DNA of 47,677 nucleotides from Phycisphaerae bacterium (GTDB lineage: Bacteria > Planctomycetota > Phycisphaerae > UBA1845), in contig JAJDEA010000146.1 of assembly GCA_029260035.1 (NCBI GenBank), positions 1 through 47,677 of the forward strand. Direction: 5' to 3'. The position numbers and the translations under genes are program-made. Below, piece after piece: positions 1-9,903 of the stretch. Numbering within the stretch: position 1 is the first letter of the stretch; every line of letters begins with the position of its first letter. The notes below the pieces were generated by a model. It did not search any database and had not been told where the DNA came from. It saw only the letters and a list, made by a program, of their open reading frames with translations.

Positions 1-1
1 A

Positions 2-793
2 TTCTCTCCCATTCCGCGATTTGAAGACTCGATAACCTGGCAGGAAATCGCCGACACGCTCATCGATGATTGGCAGCGGGCAGCGCTCATGCTTGCTGTC
101 GGGTCATGCTATACTTCCGCTGGCAAACCAAATGAGGGCGCTCCGCCTCTTGCAGCCTCCTTGCATGATATTTCGAAAATGATCTCGACGGATCTGCAAA
201 CTCCCCTTTCCGGCAGGCCGCCGGTCCAGAAAGGAGACGCCAGGAACCTCCATTCGGTTGGGGATAACTCGATTGATGGAATCCTCACGTCGCCGCCTTA
301 CTTATCGAGGCATGACTACACGAAGATAGCCAGCCCTTATGAGATGGTTTTTCGCCATTGGTATGGCGATGAAAGCACGGCCGACATCAAGCAGGATCAG
401 ATTACGGCAAACCCGCGTGCCAAATCTCGCTTCAGCCCTTCCGCGATCAACCATGTAGTGGTTTCGGAAACATGTGATTGGCTCGAACGAAACCAGCAGC
501 GAAAGCTCGCCGTGATCGTGCGCGCGTATTTTGACGATATGCTTCTCGTCCTTCGTGAATGTGTGCGCGTGTTACGTCCTGGCGCCGTTTGCTGGATGGT
601 CGTTGGCGGTGCGAGACTTAAGAACGTTTATGTCCCGGCTGATCTGGTCATCGCTGACCTTGCACAACAATCGGGATTCGAAATCACCTCAATCCTAGCG
701 GCTCGAGACTTGATCGGATCACGTCGCAAATTCGGCAAAATTGGCCATTTGGCACCCCGGGAATCAGTGCTTGTGATGACGAAAGACCGGTAG
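2..793 (+). CDS. Site-specific DNA methyltransferase, C-terminal part (5' end outside window)
   Basis: The reading frame is open from the first bases of the window, so this is the 3' end of a longer gene; the ATG at 89 is probably internal. A TSPPY motif at about residues 96-100 of the visible part matches catalytic motif IV of amino-methyltransferases that modify cytosine-N4 or adenine-N6. The stretch GDARNL just before it fits the start of the domain. The end (AVCWMVVGGARLKN, then a helix and ESVLVMTKDR) fits the last strands of a Rossmann-type methyltransferase fold. The target base cannot be told. No restriction endonuclease is visible downstream; anything upstream is outside the window. 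It could be a solitary methylase or part of a restriction-modification or BREX-like system. Confidence 0.72.
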   Translation, partial: FSPIPRFEDSITWQEIADTLIDDWQRAALMLAVGSCYTSAGKPNEGAPPLAASLHDISKMISTDLQTPLSGRPPVQKGDARNLHSVGDNSIDGILTSPPYLSRHDYTKIASPYEMVFRHWYGDESTADIKQDQITANPRAKSRFSPSAINHVVVSETCDWLERNQQRKLAVIVRAYFDDMLLVLRECVRVLRPGAVCWMVVGGARLKNVYVPADLVIADLAQQSGFEITSILAARDLIGSRRKFGKIGHLAPRESVLVMTKDR

Positions 794-1000
794 TTTCCCC
801 CGACCCGTTCCATAATTCTCATGCAGTCCGAATACCTCCGCATGTCATCGCACATCGATGCGCTCGCGGTGTAGGCTCGGCAAGATTCTTCCGATAATAG
901 GGCAAGCCTTGTAATTCCATGGTGACCTGAATCCGGTTTTTCCCTGAGATATTGTCTCACAACAACAATATGCAATCGATGAGAATGCAATAGGAAGGCG

Positions 1001-2029
1001 ATGGTTAGGACAGCACGAACAGAGCACAAGATCGTGAACGATTCGATGCAGCAGGTTCTTGCAAGTGCCGAAGCTACGGGTTCGACCGAGAGTCCCGTTT
1101 GTCTTGCCGTGATGTACCATTACGTTCAAGACCGTGACACCACCAGAGTACACGGCATTCATCATCTTTCTACCAAATCGTTTCGCGATCAACTGGAAGA
1201 ACTTTGTCGAGTTTTTGAACCTGTCGATTGGCCTCACCTCTACGCATGGAGTCAAGAAAGGCAGAAACTCCCCAGCCGATCCTTCCTCTTGACCTTCGAT
1301 GATGGCTTGGCCGATCACCATGACTTCGTTTCGCCGATTCTTGAGGAGATGGGACTTCGTGGCACGTTCTTTGTGCCGGGAGCTGTCCTCACTGAACGGC
1401 GGATGCTGCCGGCTCATGCAATCCATCTCTTGCTGGCGACTCTTGACGCGACGGAATTACTGGCGGGTGTGACGGAAAGGCTGGCCGTTGTGGATTCAAA
1501 GACGGATTGGCAAGCCGCGATTAATGACCATGCTGCGCAGAAAATGTACGACTACGAATCGGCTGAGCGCGCCCAGCTTAAATATTTCCTAACGATCACT
1601 CTACCAGTACCGATCCGAAATGACGTCGTAGATTTTCTTTTTGAGAAGCACATCGGGGCTTCGGCTCGTTGGGCGGATAAATGGTACATGAATTGGGATG
1701 ATCTTTGCGCGCTGCAATCAGCCGGGCACACGATCGGCGGCCACGGCTTTTCACATGAACCGTATCTTCGATTGTCCAGGCAGGATCAACAGCGTGACGC
1801 ACAGCGCGTCGCCGAAGTTCTCAATGAAGGATGGGGCGTGGATTTGCGTCCCTTCTCCTTTCCATACGGCAGCCATAATGAGCAGGCTTGCAAGGCTTGC
1901 TCTGACGCAGGTTTTGTCCATGCGTTCACGACGAAGAAAGGGCTGATTGCTTCCGGCGATCAGCCTATGTGCCTGCCCCGTATTGATACAATCCATGTGG
2001 ATTCTGTTATCGAAGGAGTGGGCCAATGA
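1001..2029 (+). CDS. Polysaccharide deacetylase (NodB-homology domain)
   Basis: A carbohydrate esterase 4-type deacetylase that would remove acetyl (or formyl) groups from an amino sugar in a surface glycan or glycolipid. The NodB motifs are visible: TFDDG at residues 98-102 (catalytic and metal Asp), GGHGFSH at 246-252 (the two metal His) and FPYG at 287-290. About 140 residues separate motifs 1 and 2, longer than in minimal NodB proteins, so the domain carries an insertion. There is no signal peptide, so it probably acts in the cytoplasm on a lipid-linked or nucleotide-sugar substrate. The start is supported by AGGAAGG at 992-998. The stop overlaps the start of the next gene (ATGA), implying translational coupling. 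The pair looks like the end of a glycan-biosynthesis cluster. Confidence 0.87.
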   Translation: MVRTARTEHKIVNDSMQQVLASAEATGSTESPVCLAVMYHYVQDRDTTRVHGIHHLSTKSFRDQLEELCRVFEPVDWPHLYAWSQERQKLPSRSFLLTFDDGLADHHDFVSPILEEMGLRGTFFVPGAVLTERRMLPAHAIHLLLATLDATELLAGVTERLAVVDSKTDWQAAINDHAAQKMYDYESAERAQLKYFLTITLPVPIRNDVVDFLFEKHIGASARWADKWYMNWDDLCALQSAGHTIGGHGFSHEPYLRLSRQDQQRDAQRVAEVLNEGWGVDLRPFSFPYGSHNEQACKACSDAGFVHAFTTKKGLIASGDQPMCLPRIDTIHVDSVIEGVGQ

Positions 2030-2997
2030 CGACAAAGTTGTCGCATGCGCCAGCAAGACAGGCCATTGTTTCTCGTCAGGATTTGTTGAAGCGTTTCCTT
2101 CAGGCGTATTGGCTGCGCCCGGAAAACGCCTTTTGGATGGCACTACGAAGTGAATCACTTTCGCAAATATCGATCGATAGTCCTTCGCTCGACCTTTGTT
2201 GTGGAGACGGCGTATTTTCATTCCTCCACATGGGCGGCGAATTTACGGAGGAATTTGACGTCTTCTCGGCGGTCGATCGACTTGATGACGTAAACCGTAC
2301 GAACGCGGATATGTTCGACTGTGCTCCAGCCAAGACGGCGCCCGCAATCATGCGTAGTCCACATCGAACGTTCAACGTCGGCTGTGACGCAAAGGCCAAC
2401 CTGCTCGGCAAAGCAGAGTCATTAGCCATTTTCGATCGACTCGTTCAACATGACGCGAATGAGACACTTCCTTTTCCCGATGGCAGTTTTGAGACCATCT
2501 ACTGCAATGCGGTGTATTGGATTGAGAACATCGACGGACTTCTCAATGAGCTGAAACGAACCGTTCGATCGAGTGGACGAGTTGTGCTTCAGGTCAAACT
2601 GGCGAGTCTGCGCGATTACACTCTTGAGAACCATCGCTCCGTGCTAGGCGACCGATTCATGGACATCATTGGTCGAGGTAGGCTCGAATGTTGGCCGACA
2701 GTCGCCAATCGCGAAACCTGGGAGAAGCGTTTTGTTGACGCTGGGTTCTCCGTCGAAAACGCCAAGCCCTTCATAACGAAAACTCACGCTCATATTTGGG
2801 ATATCGGGTTACGACCTATTGCTCCGATGCTCATCAGGATGGCAAACGGATTAACTCCGGCAACGCGGGCAAGCATCAAACGTGATTGGGTGTCGTTGTT
2901 TTGCGACTTGCTGGAGCCGATATGCGATACTGAATTCGATCTTTTCGGCCAGAACAACGAACCTGCCGAAATCCAATACACGCTCGTGTGCGGCTGA
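2026..2997 (+). CDS. Class I SAM-dependent methyltransferase
   Basis: SAM-binding motif I is LDLCCGDG at residues 55-62. It is followed by a Methyltransf_11-like core, with LPFPDGSFETIYC near residue 152 and a post-motif strand (SSGRVVLQVK). The N-terminal 50 residues and the C-terminal helical part are not recognised. It overlaps the deacetylase by four bases, so the two enzymes are probably made together and act on the same glycan or lipid-linked sugar; that role is inferred from position. A sugar, lipid or small-molecule acceptor are all possible. Cysteines in motif I (CC) are unusual but occur in this superfamily. Confidence 0.82.
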   Translation: MTTKLSHAPARQAIVSRQDLLKRFLQAYWLRPENAFWMALRSESLSQISIDSPSLDLCCGDGVFSFLHMGGEFTEEFDVFSAVDRLDDVNRTNADMFDCAPAKTAPAIMRSPHRTFNVGCDAKANLLGKAESLAIFDRLVQHDANETLPFPDGSFETIYCNAVYWIENIDGLLNELKRTVRSSGRVVLQVKLASLRDYTLENHRSVLGDRFMDIIGRGRLECWPTVANRETWEKRFVDAGFSVENAKPFITKTHAHIWDIGLRPIAPMLIRMANGLTPATRASIKRDWVSLFCDLLEPICDTEFDLFGQNNEPAEIQYTLVCG

Positions 2998-3340
2998 GGC
3001 ATCAGGCCCGTTTGAAGATGCCACCAAGCGCGTCACCTCATTTATAAAACGCCAGCTTGCGATATCTTCAAGAGCTGGGAATCGTATCGCTTGGAAGAAT
3101 CTCTTTCGGGACTTAGTCCGAAGTATTTCGTCCAAATATGTCACGGTTTGTAGGCAAGCATCAGCGCGAAAGCGGCTTAGGTAATTACTTGTTTCATGCT
3201 CCAGGAATCACTGTACATGCACCATTGCAACCGATAAACTTTTAAATAGAGCATCAGGAAAAAGTCATGGCAGGCACGTCTTAGCACCTGCTTATGTTTG
3301 CGTCACGCTTGGTATTACGGATCAACAAAGGAAGTCAAAG
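2998..3340 (+). other. Intergenic region, no supported gene
   Basis: About 340 bases between the methyltransferase and the secreted TPR protein. A different frame stays open to 3184 (ending RQASARKRLR) but has no start signal of its own and resembles nothing recognised. AAAGGAAG just before 3341 is the ribosome-binding site of the next gene. No clear terminator was found for the upstream operon. Confidence 0.4.
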
Positions 3341-5626
3341 ATGAACATTAGGAAATTGCGCAAGCTGCATCTAGCTGTATTCGGTTTGACATTGTGTATG
3401 GCCTCATCCGCCGTACAGGCTGGTCAATCATTTACATTACTTAACTATGTTCCGGATGACGTTTTTGTCTGCGAGGCTGCCCGTCACAATCCTTCGAGGC
3501 AATTCATCGACGACTACTGGAATGACGTCTTTGCGGCGCTCGATGAATCCGGCGTCGCTAGCGATGCCTTCGGTTTTATTAGCTCTCTATTGGGAGAAGG
3601 TGAGCAAGCGGAGTTGGATCGATTTAAGTCGCTCGCGACGGAGCTGATTGCAGCTGTCGATTGGGACTCGCTTTGTGGCAAGGAATTCGTCTTTGCCCAG
3701 CGATGGAATGAAGTGAAGACATCGGGCGGCAATATCAACGTTGGTCCGCCAGCCATGGTCTGGATGTTTCAAGGCGACGCCCAGGGTTCAGCAAAGAACT
3801 ATGACGGGCTTGTCGCTATTCTTCGCGCCATGGCTTCCGAAATCAACAAAGCCGCGGGTAAGGAAGTCCTGGTCATTACCGATGGCACTCAAAAAGGTGC
3901 GAAAACAGCAACACTCTCAGTTCCTGAAATGCCGCCCGCCGCGCCCGAGATTACGCTGACGATCGCCCAAAAAAGCGACATCATTTTCATCTCAGCCTTT
4001 GGCAGTGGCATGTTGGACCAAGTACTTTCCCTTCAAGCCGGGAGTGGCGGAGCCAAGGCCATCTCAAAGAAGGAACGATTCAAGACCGCTCTGTCCGGGC
4101 TTCCCGCACCACAGGACAACATCTCCTATTTCGACATGCAGGCCATGCTCGAACCGATACGGGGCATCGTCACGGCTGTGAACGCCGCTCAGTCTGCGGA
4201 ATTCGAAGATAAAATCACAAACCGCAACACAAGCCAGGAAGCCAATGATCTCAATAATCAAGCGCTTGCGGCTTACAAAGAAAAGGACTACGCCAAAGCT
4301 CTCGATCTCATCAAGAAGGCACACGAAGAGTCTCCAGTTGATTCCTTGATTATCTACAACCTTGCGTGCTTTCACGCCTTGAACGGCCATAAGGACGAAG
4401 CGCTGAAATGGCTCACAAATGCCGTGGAGGCCGGGTTCTACGCGCCGAATCAAATTGCCAAGGATGAAGACCTCGCAAGCCTGCGAAGTGATGAACGTTT
4501 TGCCGCGGCGCTCGCCAAAGCCCAAGCCGAGGCGCCCAAGAAAGATGGGAAGGGCATACCCAAGATCGCAACAGAAATGTTGGACGCCGCCGGACTTTTT
4601 GACTATATCGCGGCGGTAGGATACACAAAGGGCCACACAACCCATGCCGACTCTGTCGTGGCACTTACCGCCAATGCGGCAGCCCATCCGCTATACAAGG
4701 TTTTCGGAACGCGTAAACCGATGGGCCATTTCGACCGGTTCTTGCCGGAAGAAACCATTTCGTTTTCGATCAACAGCAGCGTCAACCTGGATGAGCTTTA
4801 CAAGTATGCAAAGACCCTGGTTGCTTCGGTCGGATCGGAAGGCAAAGAAGCCCTTTCCAAATGGGCGGAAATTCAACAGCAGATTGGATTTGATCTCGAA
4901 CGCGATTTGCTGTCCTGGCTCGACGGCGAATCTACGGCCGTTTCGATGAAAACGGAAAGTGGTGATGCCCAAGTTTTCATGATTCGAGTTAAGGATGAAG
5001 ATGCCGCTAAGGAAAAAGTCAACACTGCCGTAACTGCAGCACAAGGTGCATTATCGCAACTCATGGCTGCACAGGCTGGGAATCCGATGTTGGGCATGTT
5101 TGGCTTCACGGTGACACCCTCGACACACGAAAGACTGAGCGGGTTTCATAGTATCCTGCCCGCCATGTCGCCAGGTACGGAATTCGTTGTCGGCGTCGCT
5201 GCATTTCATGTGATCGTCGGCACCTCGCCGGAAGCGGTCGCTATGTGCCTCGACACGGCTGCTAAAAAGCACTCAAGCATCACGAGCAATGAACGACTCA
5301 TGGCGGAAGCCGTTGTGCCTTCGGGGTCGTTTCATTCGATAAGTTTCGAGGACAAGCGTAATTTTGGTAAAGATATGGGCGATTTGATTGGCGGCGTGGC
5401 GATGGCTGCTCCCATGGCGATGATGATGGTCCCCGATCCGAAGGTTCAGCAATTGCTCAATAAATGCGCCGGTATCCTGGCAAAGCTAGGCCCTGTCGTG
5501 CGGAAGATTGATTTCTATAAGTCGAATGCGTCCTACACAGTCTTCGATGGAAAGCAATGGCTGACAAAAAGCGTAACCAACTATCGTGAGCCGACGAAAC
5601 ATGCGAGCGCGAAAGCGCCGCATTGA
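3341..5626 (+). CDS. Secreted protein with central TPR repeats, unknown function
   Basis: A 761-residue exported protein. Residues 1-27 form a Sec signal peptide ending in an AVQA-type cleavage site. About residues 300-385 form a TPR-like helical pair (ALAAYKEKDYAKALDLIKKA, then YNLACFHALNGHKDEALKWL) and a short 'YAPNQIAKDEDLASLRSDERF' tail typical of bacterial TPR proteins. The flanking parts contain long paired sequences suggestive of a duplicated DUF3352-like fold (for example 'DLERDLLSWLDGE' near residue 520); I would not name the family firmly. TPRs suggest protein-protein contacts in the periplasm. AAAGGAAG six bases upstream supports the start. The gene is followed by a strong bidirectional terminator, so it is probably transcribed alone. 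Confidence 0.72.
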   Translation: MNIRKLRKLHLAVFGLTLCMASSAVQAGQSFTLLNYVPDDVFVCEAARHNPSRQFIDDYWNDVFAALDESGVASDAFGFISSLLGEGEQAELDRFKSLATELIAAVDWDSLCGKEFVFAQRWNEVKTSGGNINVGPPAMVWMFQGDAQGSAKNYDGLVAILRAMASEINKAAGKEVLVITDGTQKGAKTATLSVPEMPPAAPEITLTIAQKSDIIFISAFGSGMLDQVLSLQAGSGGAKAISKKERFKTALSGLPAPQDNISYFDMQAMLEPIRGIVTAVNAAQSAEFEDKITNRNTSQEANDLNNQALAAYKEKDYAKALDLIKKAHEESPVDSLIIYNLACFHALNGHKDEALKWLTNAVEAGFYAPNQIAKDEDLASLRSDERFAAALAKAQAEAPKKDGKGIPKIATEMLDAAGLFDYIAAVGYTKGHTTHADSVVALTANAAAHPLYKVFGTRKPMGHFDRFLPEETISFSINSSVNLDELYKYAKTLVASVGSEGKEALSKWAEIQQQIGFDLERDLLSWLDGESTAVSMKTESGDAQVFMIRVKDEDAAKEKVNTAVTAAQGALSQLMAAQAGNPMLGMFGFTVTPSTHERLSGFHSILPAMSPGTEFVVGVAAFHVIVGTSPEAVAMCLDTAAKKHSSITSNERLMAEAVVPSGSFHSISFEDKRNFGKDMGDLIGGVAMAAPMAMMMVPDPKVQQLLNKCAGILAKLGPVVRKIDFYKSNASYTVFDGKQWLTKSVTNYREPTKHASAKAPH

Positions 5627-5708
5627 TTTAGCCAAGAAGACACTCAGCGGTATCAATAGTCGCAAGTCGCTGAATGCCGACTCTTTGTTGGCGCTGATCA
5701 AAAACTCG

Positions 5709-5742
5709 CCCCGCTCGTGACTGTTCACGGGCGGGGTTTTTT
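5709..5742 (+). terminator. Rho-independent terminator, probably bidirectional
   Basis: A 12-base stem (5709-5720 with 5725-5736, one G-U pair) and a CTGT loop are followed by TTTTTT on the plus strand. On the minus strand the same stem is followed, four bases later, by five Ts. It sits between two convergent genes, the secreted TPR protein and alaS, and can serve both. Confidence 0.9.
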
Positions 5743-5770
5743 GTAATGCGTGCTTTTTTCGAAATCAGAT

Positions 5771-8737
5771 TCAGGCAAGTTTTTCAAGCAGCCAGCCTTT
5801 GCCCCGCTCGATCGCTGCCGAGATTTGAGACGGATCGTTTCCGCCGCCTTGGGCCATGTCAGGCCTGCCTCCGCCACGCCCGCCTACAATTGGTGCGATC
5901 TCTTTAATCAAGTCACCTGCTTTCACTCCGCGCCCGACGACGTCACGGCTCATGCCTGCTATCAGCGTCACCTTGTCGTCAGAGCCCGTCGCCAGGAAAA
6001 CAGCCGACGAATCCGCCTTGTTGCGAACCCAATCGATTGCGCCACGCAGTGAATCCGCTTTTGCAGATGGAACTTCTCCAACCACAATCGCCACGCCAGC
6101 GACATGATCCGCGCTGTTGAAAAGTTCTTGAACGTGTTCCATCACTTGCGCGCCAGCATCGGAAGCAGCTTCCTTCTCCTGTTTCTTGATGATTTTTTGC
6201 AGGCCGGCAAGATTTTCTCGAAGCTCATCACGAGTGCGAATCGGAACCTGTGCATCGTTCAGCCGTTGCTGGAATGCAGATACACGATCAGCTAAAGACT
6301 CCGCCTCGCCAGTTGATTCGGACAAGACTTTCAAATCCGATCGCAATGCCTGTCCGAGCTTCTCGGCGTCCTTGGCAGCACTACCACTTATGCCAACAAC
6401 ACGACGTATCCCCTTCGCGACGCCTTCCTCGGCAACGAATAGGAATCGCTCCGCTTCGCCGCTGCGTTGCAGATGCGTCCCGCCGCAGAACTCAACGGAG
6501 TATTGCATCCATTTTTCATTCTTGGGATCAGCCAGCATTTCGTCGATAGCTGCACCGACGGACACGACGCGCACCACATCCGGATACTTTTCGCCGAACA
6601 CCGCCCGCAACGCGACAATTTCGCGAGCCTTCACCTGTTCTACTTCATCCGTATAGACAGGCATATCAGCTTTGACCTGTTCATTGCAAAGTTGTTCGAT
6701 GCGGGTCAGTTCATCAGTCGTCAAAGGCTTGTTGTGTGAAAAATCGAACCGGGTTTTATCCGGATCGACGAGTGAGCCTTTCTGCTGAACGTGCTCACCA
6801 AGCACTTCTCGAAGCGCCCAGTTCAGAATGTGGGTAGACGTGTGGTTTTGGGTGGTGGGGACGCGGTGAGAAAGGTTAATAGACAAAACTGCCCCGGCTT
6901 TGCTATGCACCTGCACTTGTGCAGAATTGCTTAGTGCTCTCCCTCTCGGGTCGGGATCAAATGATTTCACGACACCTTCAACGCACACTCCTTTGTGAAT
7001 CACTCGGCCTTCCAATTGCTGAACGTCTTTCACGAAAAATCGCCCAGTCTTTGTTTTTATTTCGCCGATGTCCGCAACTTGTCCGCCTTTTTCAGCATAA
7101 AACACCGTTTGATCTGTTACAATCATTCCGACATCGCCTTTTTCAAGGGTCATGGTGTCGAAGCTAAAACGCTCTCCCTTTGATACCAACCGGATGGTTG
7201 CATCGCACGTTCCACTTTCCCAATCATCAATAAACCTAGTTGGTTCCCTTACCCTTCCAAGGAACATTTTGCGCGCTTCGGAGTCATCAACAAATGCGCC
7301 TGTCAGGGCCGCAGTCCCTCGCGCCTTATCCCTCGCCTCTTCCATCAGTCTTTCATATTCGCCGATGTCGATGTGCAGGCCGTCCTCTTCAGCCATGAGT
7401 TCGGTGAGGTCGATTGTGAAGCCAAAGGTGTCGTGCAGCTTGAACGCCGCTTCGCCGGTGATTCGTCCATGATGACTCTTGCGAGCATACTCCGCTTCAT
7501 CCCGATAGAGTTTCAGGCCTCGATCAAACGTCCTTCCGAATGACGCCTCTTCGTCGCGGATCAATTCCGTAACGAATTCGACATTCTTCCCACCCCTCGC
7601 GGCGCGAAGCTCAGTAAAAACATCGCCCATGTGGTCGACGAAAGGCTCGACAAGATCAGACAGAAACGGCTCTTTCATGCCAAGGTACTGGCGCCCATAG
7701 CGCACCGCTCGGCGGAGAATCCGCCGAAGCACATAGCCTCGCCCTTCGTTGCTCGGCACCGCTCCATCGGTCAGCGCGAAGGTCAGACATCGCAAATGAT
7801 CCCCAATAACGCGGTAGGTCACATCGACCATGACCTGGTTGTCGACGTCACCATCCTGAGACGCGGATTCTCCCTCGCTCGCCTGAGCCGGCAGTGTCCC
7901 CTTATATTCCGGCGCTCCGGTTCGTTTGCGAATCGCTTCAAAAATCGGCGTAAAAACATCCGTATCGTAATTGGTGGTTTGTTCCAGTTCGTTGCGTTCC
8001 ATTCCTTCCAGCACTGCTACGAGGCGCTCAAACCCCATGCCCGTATCAACATGCTTTGCTGGAAGTGGTGTCAGTATTCCGTCAGACCCCCGGCTGAACT
8101 GGATAAACACGAGATTCCATATCTCAATGACGCGCGGATCGCCTGCATTCACCAGCTGCGCCCCGGATTTGTCAGGCGTCAGATCGATGTGAAGTTCGCT
8201 GCAAGGCCCGCAAGGCCCGACGTTACCCATCTCCCAAAAATTGTCTTTCTTGTTGCCCGGATGGATATTCGCCGGGTTGATATCCGTCACGGTGCGCCAA
8301 AGCTCCGCAGCTTCTAAATCCGGCTCCAGTCCCTCGGCTTCGTCGCCTTCGAAGTAGGTCGCGTGCAGCCTATCTTTCTCGATACCCCATACGCCGGTGA
8401 GCAGCTCCCACGCCCACTCGATCGCTTCCTTCTTAAAATAATCCCCAAACGACCAGTTGCCGAGCATCTCGAAATAGGTGTGGTGATAGGTATCCTGCCC
8501 CACGTCGTCGAGGTCGTTGTGCTTGCCGCCCGCTCGGATGCACTTTTGGGTATCCGCTGCCCGATCGTAATTTCGCGAGCCGGTGCCAAGGAAAACGTCC
8601 TTGAATTGATTCATGCCCGCGTTGGTGAACATAAGCGTCGGGTCATCGAGCGGCACAACAGGCGACGACTCGACAATCGTGTGACCCTTGGACTTGAAAA
8701 AATCCAAAAACTGCTGCCTGATTTGGCTGGAATTCAT
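5771..8737 (-). CDS. alaS: Alanine--tRNA ligase
   Basis: Charges tRNA-Ala with alanine in the cytoplasm and hydrolyses mischarged Ser/Gly. The N-terminal class II catalytic core opens with the typical SSQIRQQFLDFFKSKGH. The editing-domain zinc ligands are complete: HTSTH at residues 632-636, and C751 with H755 in CGGTH. The C-Ala domain holds GGRGGGRPDMAQGG near residues 952-965. At 988 residues it is about 110 longer than the E. coli enzyme. Part of the excess is an acidic insert at about 281-300 and longer linkers. The gene is monocistronic and ends at a shared terminator. The Shine-Dalgarno before the ATG is weak (GGA only), but the N-terminus aligns with the family. Confidence 0.97.
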   Translation of the reverse strand: MNSSQIRQQFLDFFKSKGHTIVESSPVVPLDDPTLMFTNAGMNQFKDVFLGTGSRNYDRAADTQKCIRAGGKHNDLDDVGQDTYHHTYFEMLGNWSFGDYFKKEAIEWAWELLTGVWGIEKDRLHATYFEGDEAEGLEPDLEAAELWRTVTDINPANIHPGNKKDNFWEMGNVGPCGPCSELHIDLTPDKSGAQLVNAGDPRVIEIWNLVFIQFSRGSDGILTPLPAKHVDTGMGFERLVAVLEGMERNELEQTTNYDTDVFTPIFEAIRKRTGAPEYKGTLPAQASEGESASQDGDVDNQVMVDVTYRVIGDHLRCLTFALTDGAVPSNEGRGYVLRRILRRAVRYGRQYLGMKEPFLSDLVEPFVDHMGDVFTELRAARGGKNVEFVTELIRDEEASFGRTFDRGLKLYRDEAEYARKSHHGRITGEAAFKLHDTFGFTIDLTELMAEEDGLHIDIGEYERLMEEARDKARGTAALTGAFVDDSEARKMFLGRVREPTRFIDDWESGTCDATIRLVSKGERFSFDTMTLEKGDVGMIVTDQTVFYAEKGGQVADIGEIKTKTGRFFVKDVQQLEGRVIHKGVCVEGVVKSFDPDPRGRALSNSAQVQVHSKAGAVLSINLSHRVPTTQNHTSTHILNWALREVLGEHVQQKGSLVDPDKTRFDFSHNKPLTTDELTRIEQLCNEQVKADMPVYTDEVEQVKAREIVALRAVFGEKYPDVVRVVSVGAAIDEMLADPKNEKWMQYSVEFCGGTHLQRSGEAERFLFVAEEGVAKGIRRVVGISGSAAKDAEKLGQALRSDLKVLSESTGEAESLADRVSAFQQRLNDAQVPIRTRDELRENLAGLQKIIKKQEKEAASDAGAQVMEHVQELFNSADHVAGVAIVVGEVPSAKADSLRGAIDWVRNKADSSAVFLATGSDDKVTLIAGMSRDVVGRGVKAGDLIKEIAPIVGGRGGGRPDMAQGGGNDPSQISAAIERGKGWLLEKLA

Positions 8738-9104
8738 TAGCTATGTCCAAACAAGACCTTGTGCGATGGGGGGTAGCACACAGGGTGCGTCCCTGACGCA
8801 CCACCCATTCACTCGAAAACTCCTAATCCGCTACTTTAGCCGTTTAACTCGCGTGGTCCAGTTTTGCAGTGTTTCGGTGAAGCCAATTTAGTCGATGCAC
8901 AAAGGGAAGCTGGCACGGATGGGCGTCTGCGCTTGACATGCTCGCGACAAAATCTTAGCGTCCCGTGAATCGGAAACGGCCTTGGACTTGGATCAAGCTC
9001 TATGTTTCCTGGAACGGCCCTAATCCGAGTAGTTTCCAAGAGGTTGTCTCGATACGCGAGGCACAACAAAACGAAAAAGCCCTATTATTCTGGAAGGACG
9101 AGCC
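8738..9104. other. Divergent promoter region of alaS and a lipoprotein gene
   Basis: About 370 bases between divergent genes. It holds a small GC-rich palindrome (8784-8802, listed separately). A TTGACA at 8933-8938 has no convincing -10 box at normal spacing. GGAAGG at 9092-9097 is the ribosome-binding site of the gene at 9105. Nothing else is recognised. Confidence 0.4.
8784..8802. repeat. Short palindromic repeat, GGTGCG...CGCACC type
   Basis: GGTGCGTC, a 3-base loop, then GACGCACC: a perfect 8-base stem. A relative with the same outer arms lies at 15673-15692. Both are preceded by AG and lie just upstream of a gene start. There is no T-tract, so it is not a standard terminator. This style of GGGTGCGTC/GACGCACC palindrome is a dispersed repeat in several bacterial genomes; that comparison is from memory. 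Confidence 0.45.
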
Positions 9105-9674
9105 ATGCGAAGATTTGGTCATCTTGCAATAGCCCTGGTTGGCATCACATTGGTCGGATCGGGATGCGTTTCCTCAGGCCGATACACCGAGAAGAATAAT
9201 CCGACGACAAAAGCCGGTCGCGGAATGCCTGTGCTGGACGATCCGCACAAAGCGGCTGCGTGGATTCTGGTTGATGGCCGGGAAGGCGTTTATCGCAGCG
9301 ATAACGAAACGCCATTGGCCCAATGGTTTATTGAAAAGCCTGTCAGCTCGACGCCTACGTTTCGCGTTGAAGTACTCAAGAAACTTCTGGGCAAAAACGT
9401 AAGTGCCAAGTTTGCGCTGCAAACCATAGAGACTAAGGATGGCTCGCACTTGTACGTCGGGCTGTCCGGCAACGATGGCGTGTTCGTTGTGGGCGAAGAT
9501 ATTTCTCTCACAAGCCCCGGAAATGCGATTACGATCCGTCAGGCGGAAACGGCATCCGTGCTTGAAAAACTCGAACCACTAGCGCCGGGTAAATATGCGT
9601 TGGTCGGAACAATCAAAAGCCTCGACAATGACAACGAAGTAATCGCAGCTACCTATTTTTCCGTCGGCGGATAG
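9105..9674 (+). CDS. Small lipoprotein, unknown function
   Basis: A 189-residue protein with an N-terminal hydrophobic segment ending in VGSGC, a plausible lipobox, so Cys25 or so would be lipidated. The mature part contains alternating strands and the segments PTFRVEVLKKLLG and EPLAPGKYALVGTIKSLD, which suggest a beta-sandwich that may bind or sense something at the membrane. No family is recognised. GGAAGG at 9092-9097 supports the start. It is followed by about 500 bases of repeat-containing intergenic DNA. Confidence 0.7.
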   Translation: MRRFGHLAIALVGITLVGSGCVSSGRYTEKNNPTTKAGRGMPVLDDPHKAAAWILVDGREGVYRSDNETPLAQWFIEKPVSSTPTFRVEVLKKLLGKNVSAKFALQTIETKDGSHLYVGLSGNDGVFVVGEDISLTSPGNAITIRQAETASVLEKLEPLAPGKYALVGTIKSLDNDNEVIAATYFSVGG

Positions 9675-9903
9675 GGCGCGTCGAGGTCTCTAAGATTCAT
9701 GTGCATTCTCAGATAATTATCGGTGCGCACTAACAGGCTGTGCACGGTTGTACTTTCGCGCAATCGGATTTCACGACTTACATTCCGTAAGCGAGAGGCG
9801 AACAGAATCCCCAAAACCTCCCCGCCATATTTGTGCTTCTCATCTCGCTTGCATGATTTCATGTTCATATGAGTCGCCTGCCACTCTCGACATAAACTCG
9901 TGA

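Noticed and set aside
2882..3184. Frameshifted extension of the methyltransferase at 2026-2997
   Set aside because: The main frame ends in a typical methyltransferase C-terminus, so the other open frame is not needed to complete it.
7631..8317. 228-codon plus-strand ORF opposite alaS
   Set aside because: It lies entirely in the reverse strand of alaS, whose catalytic and editing motifs are intact.
8933..8961. TTGACA as a sigma-70 promoter
   Set aside because: No convincing -10 box follows at 16-18 bases (best is TAGCGT, 3 of 6).
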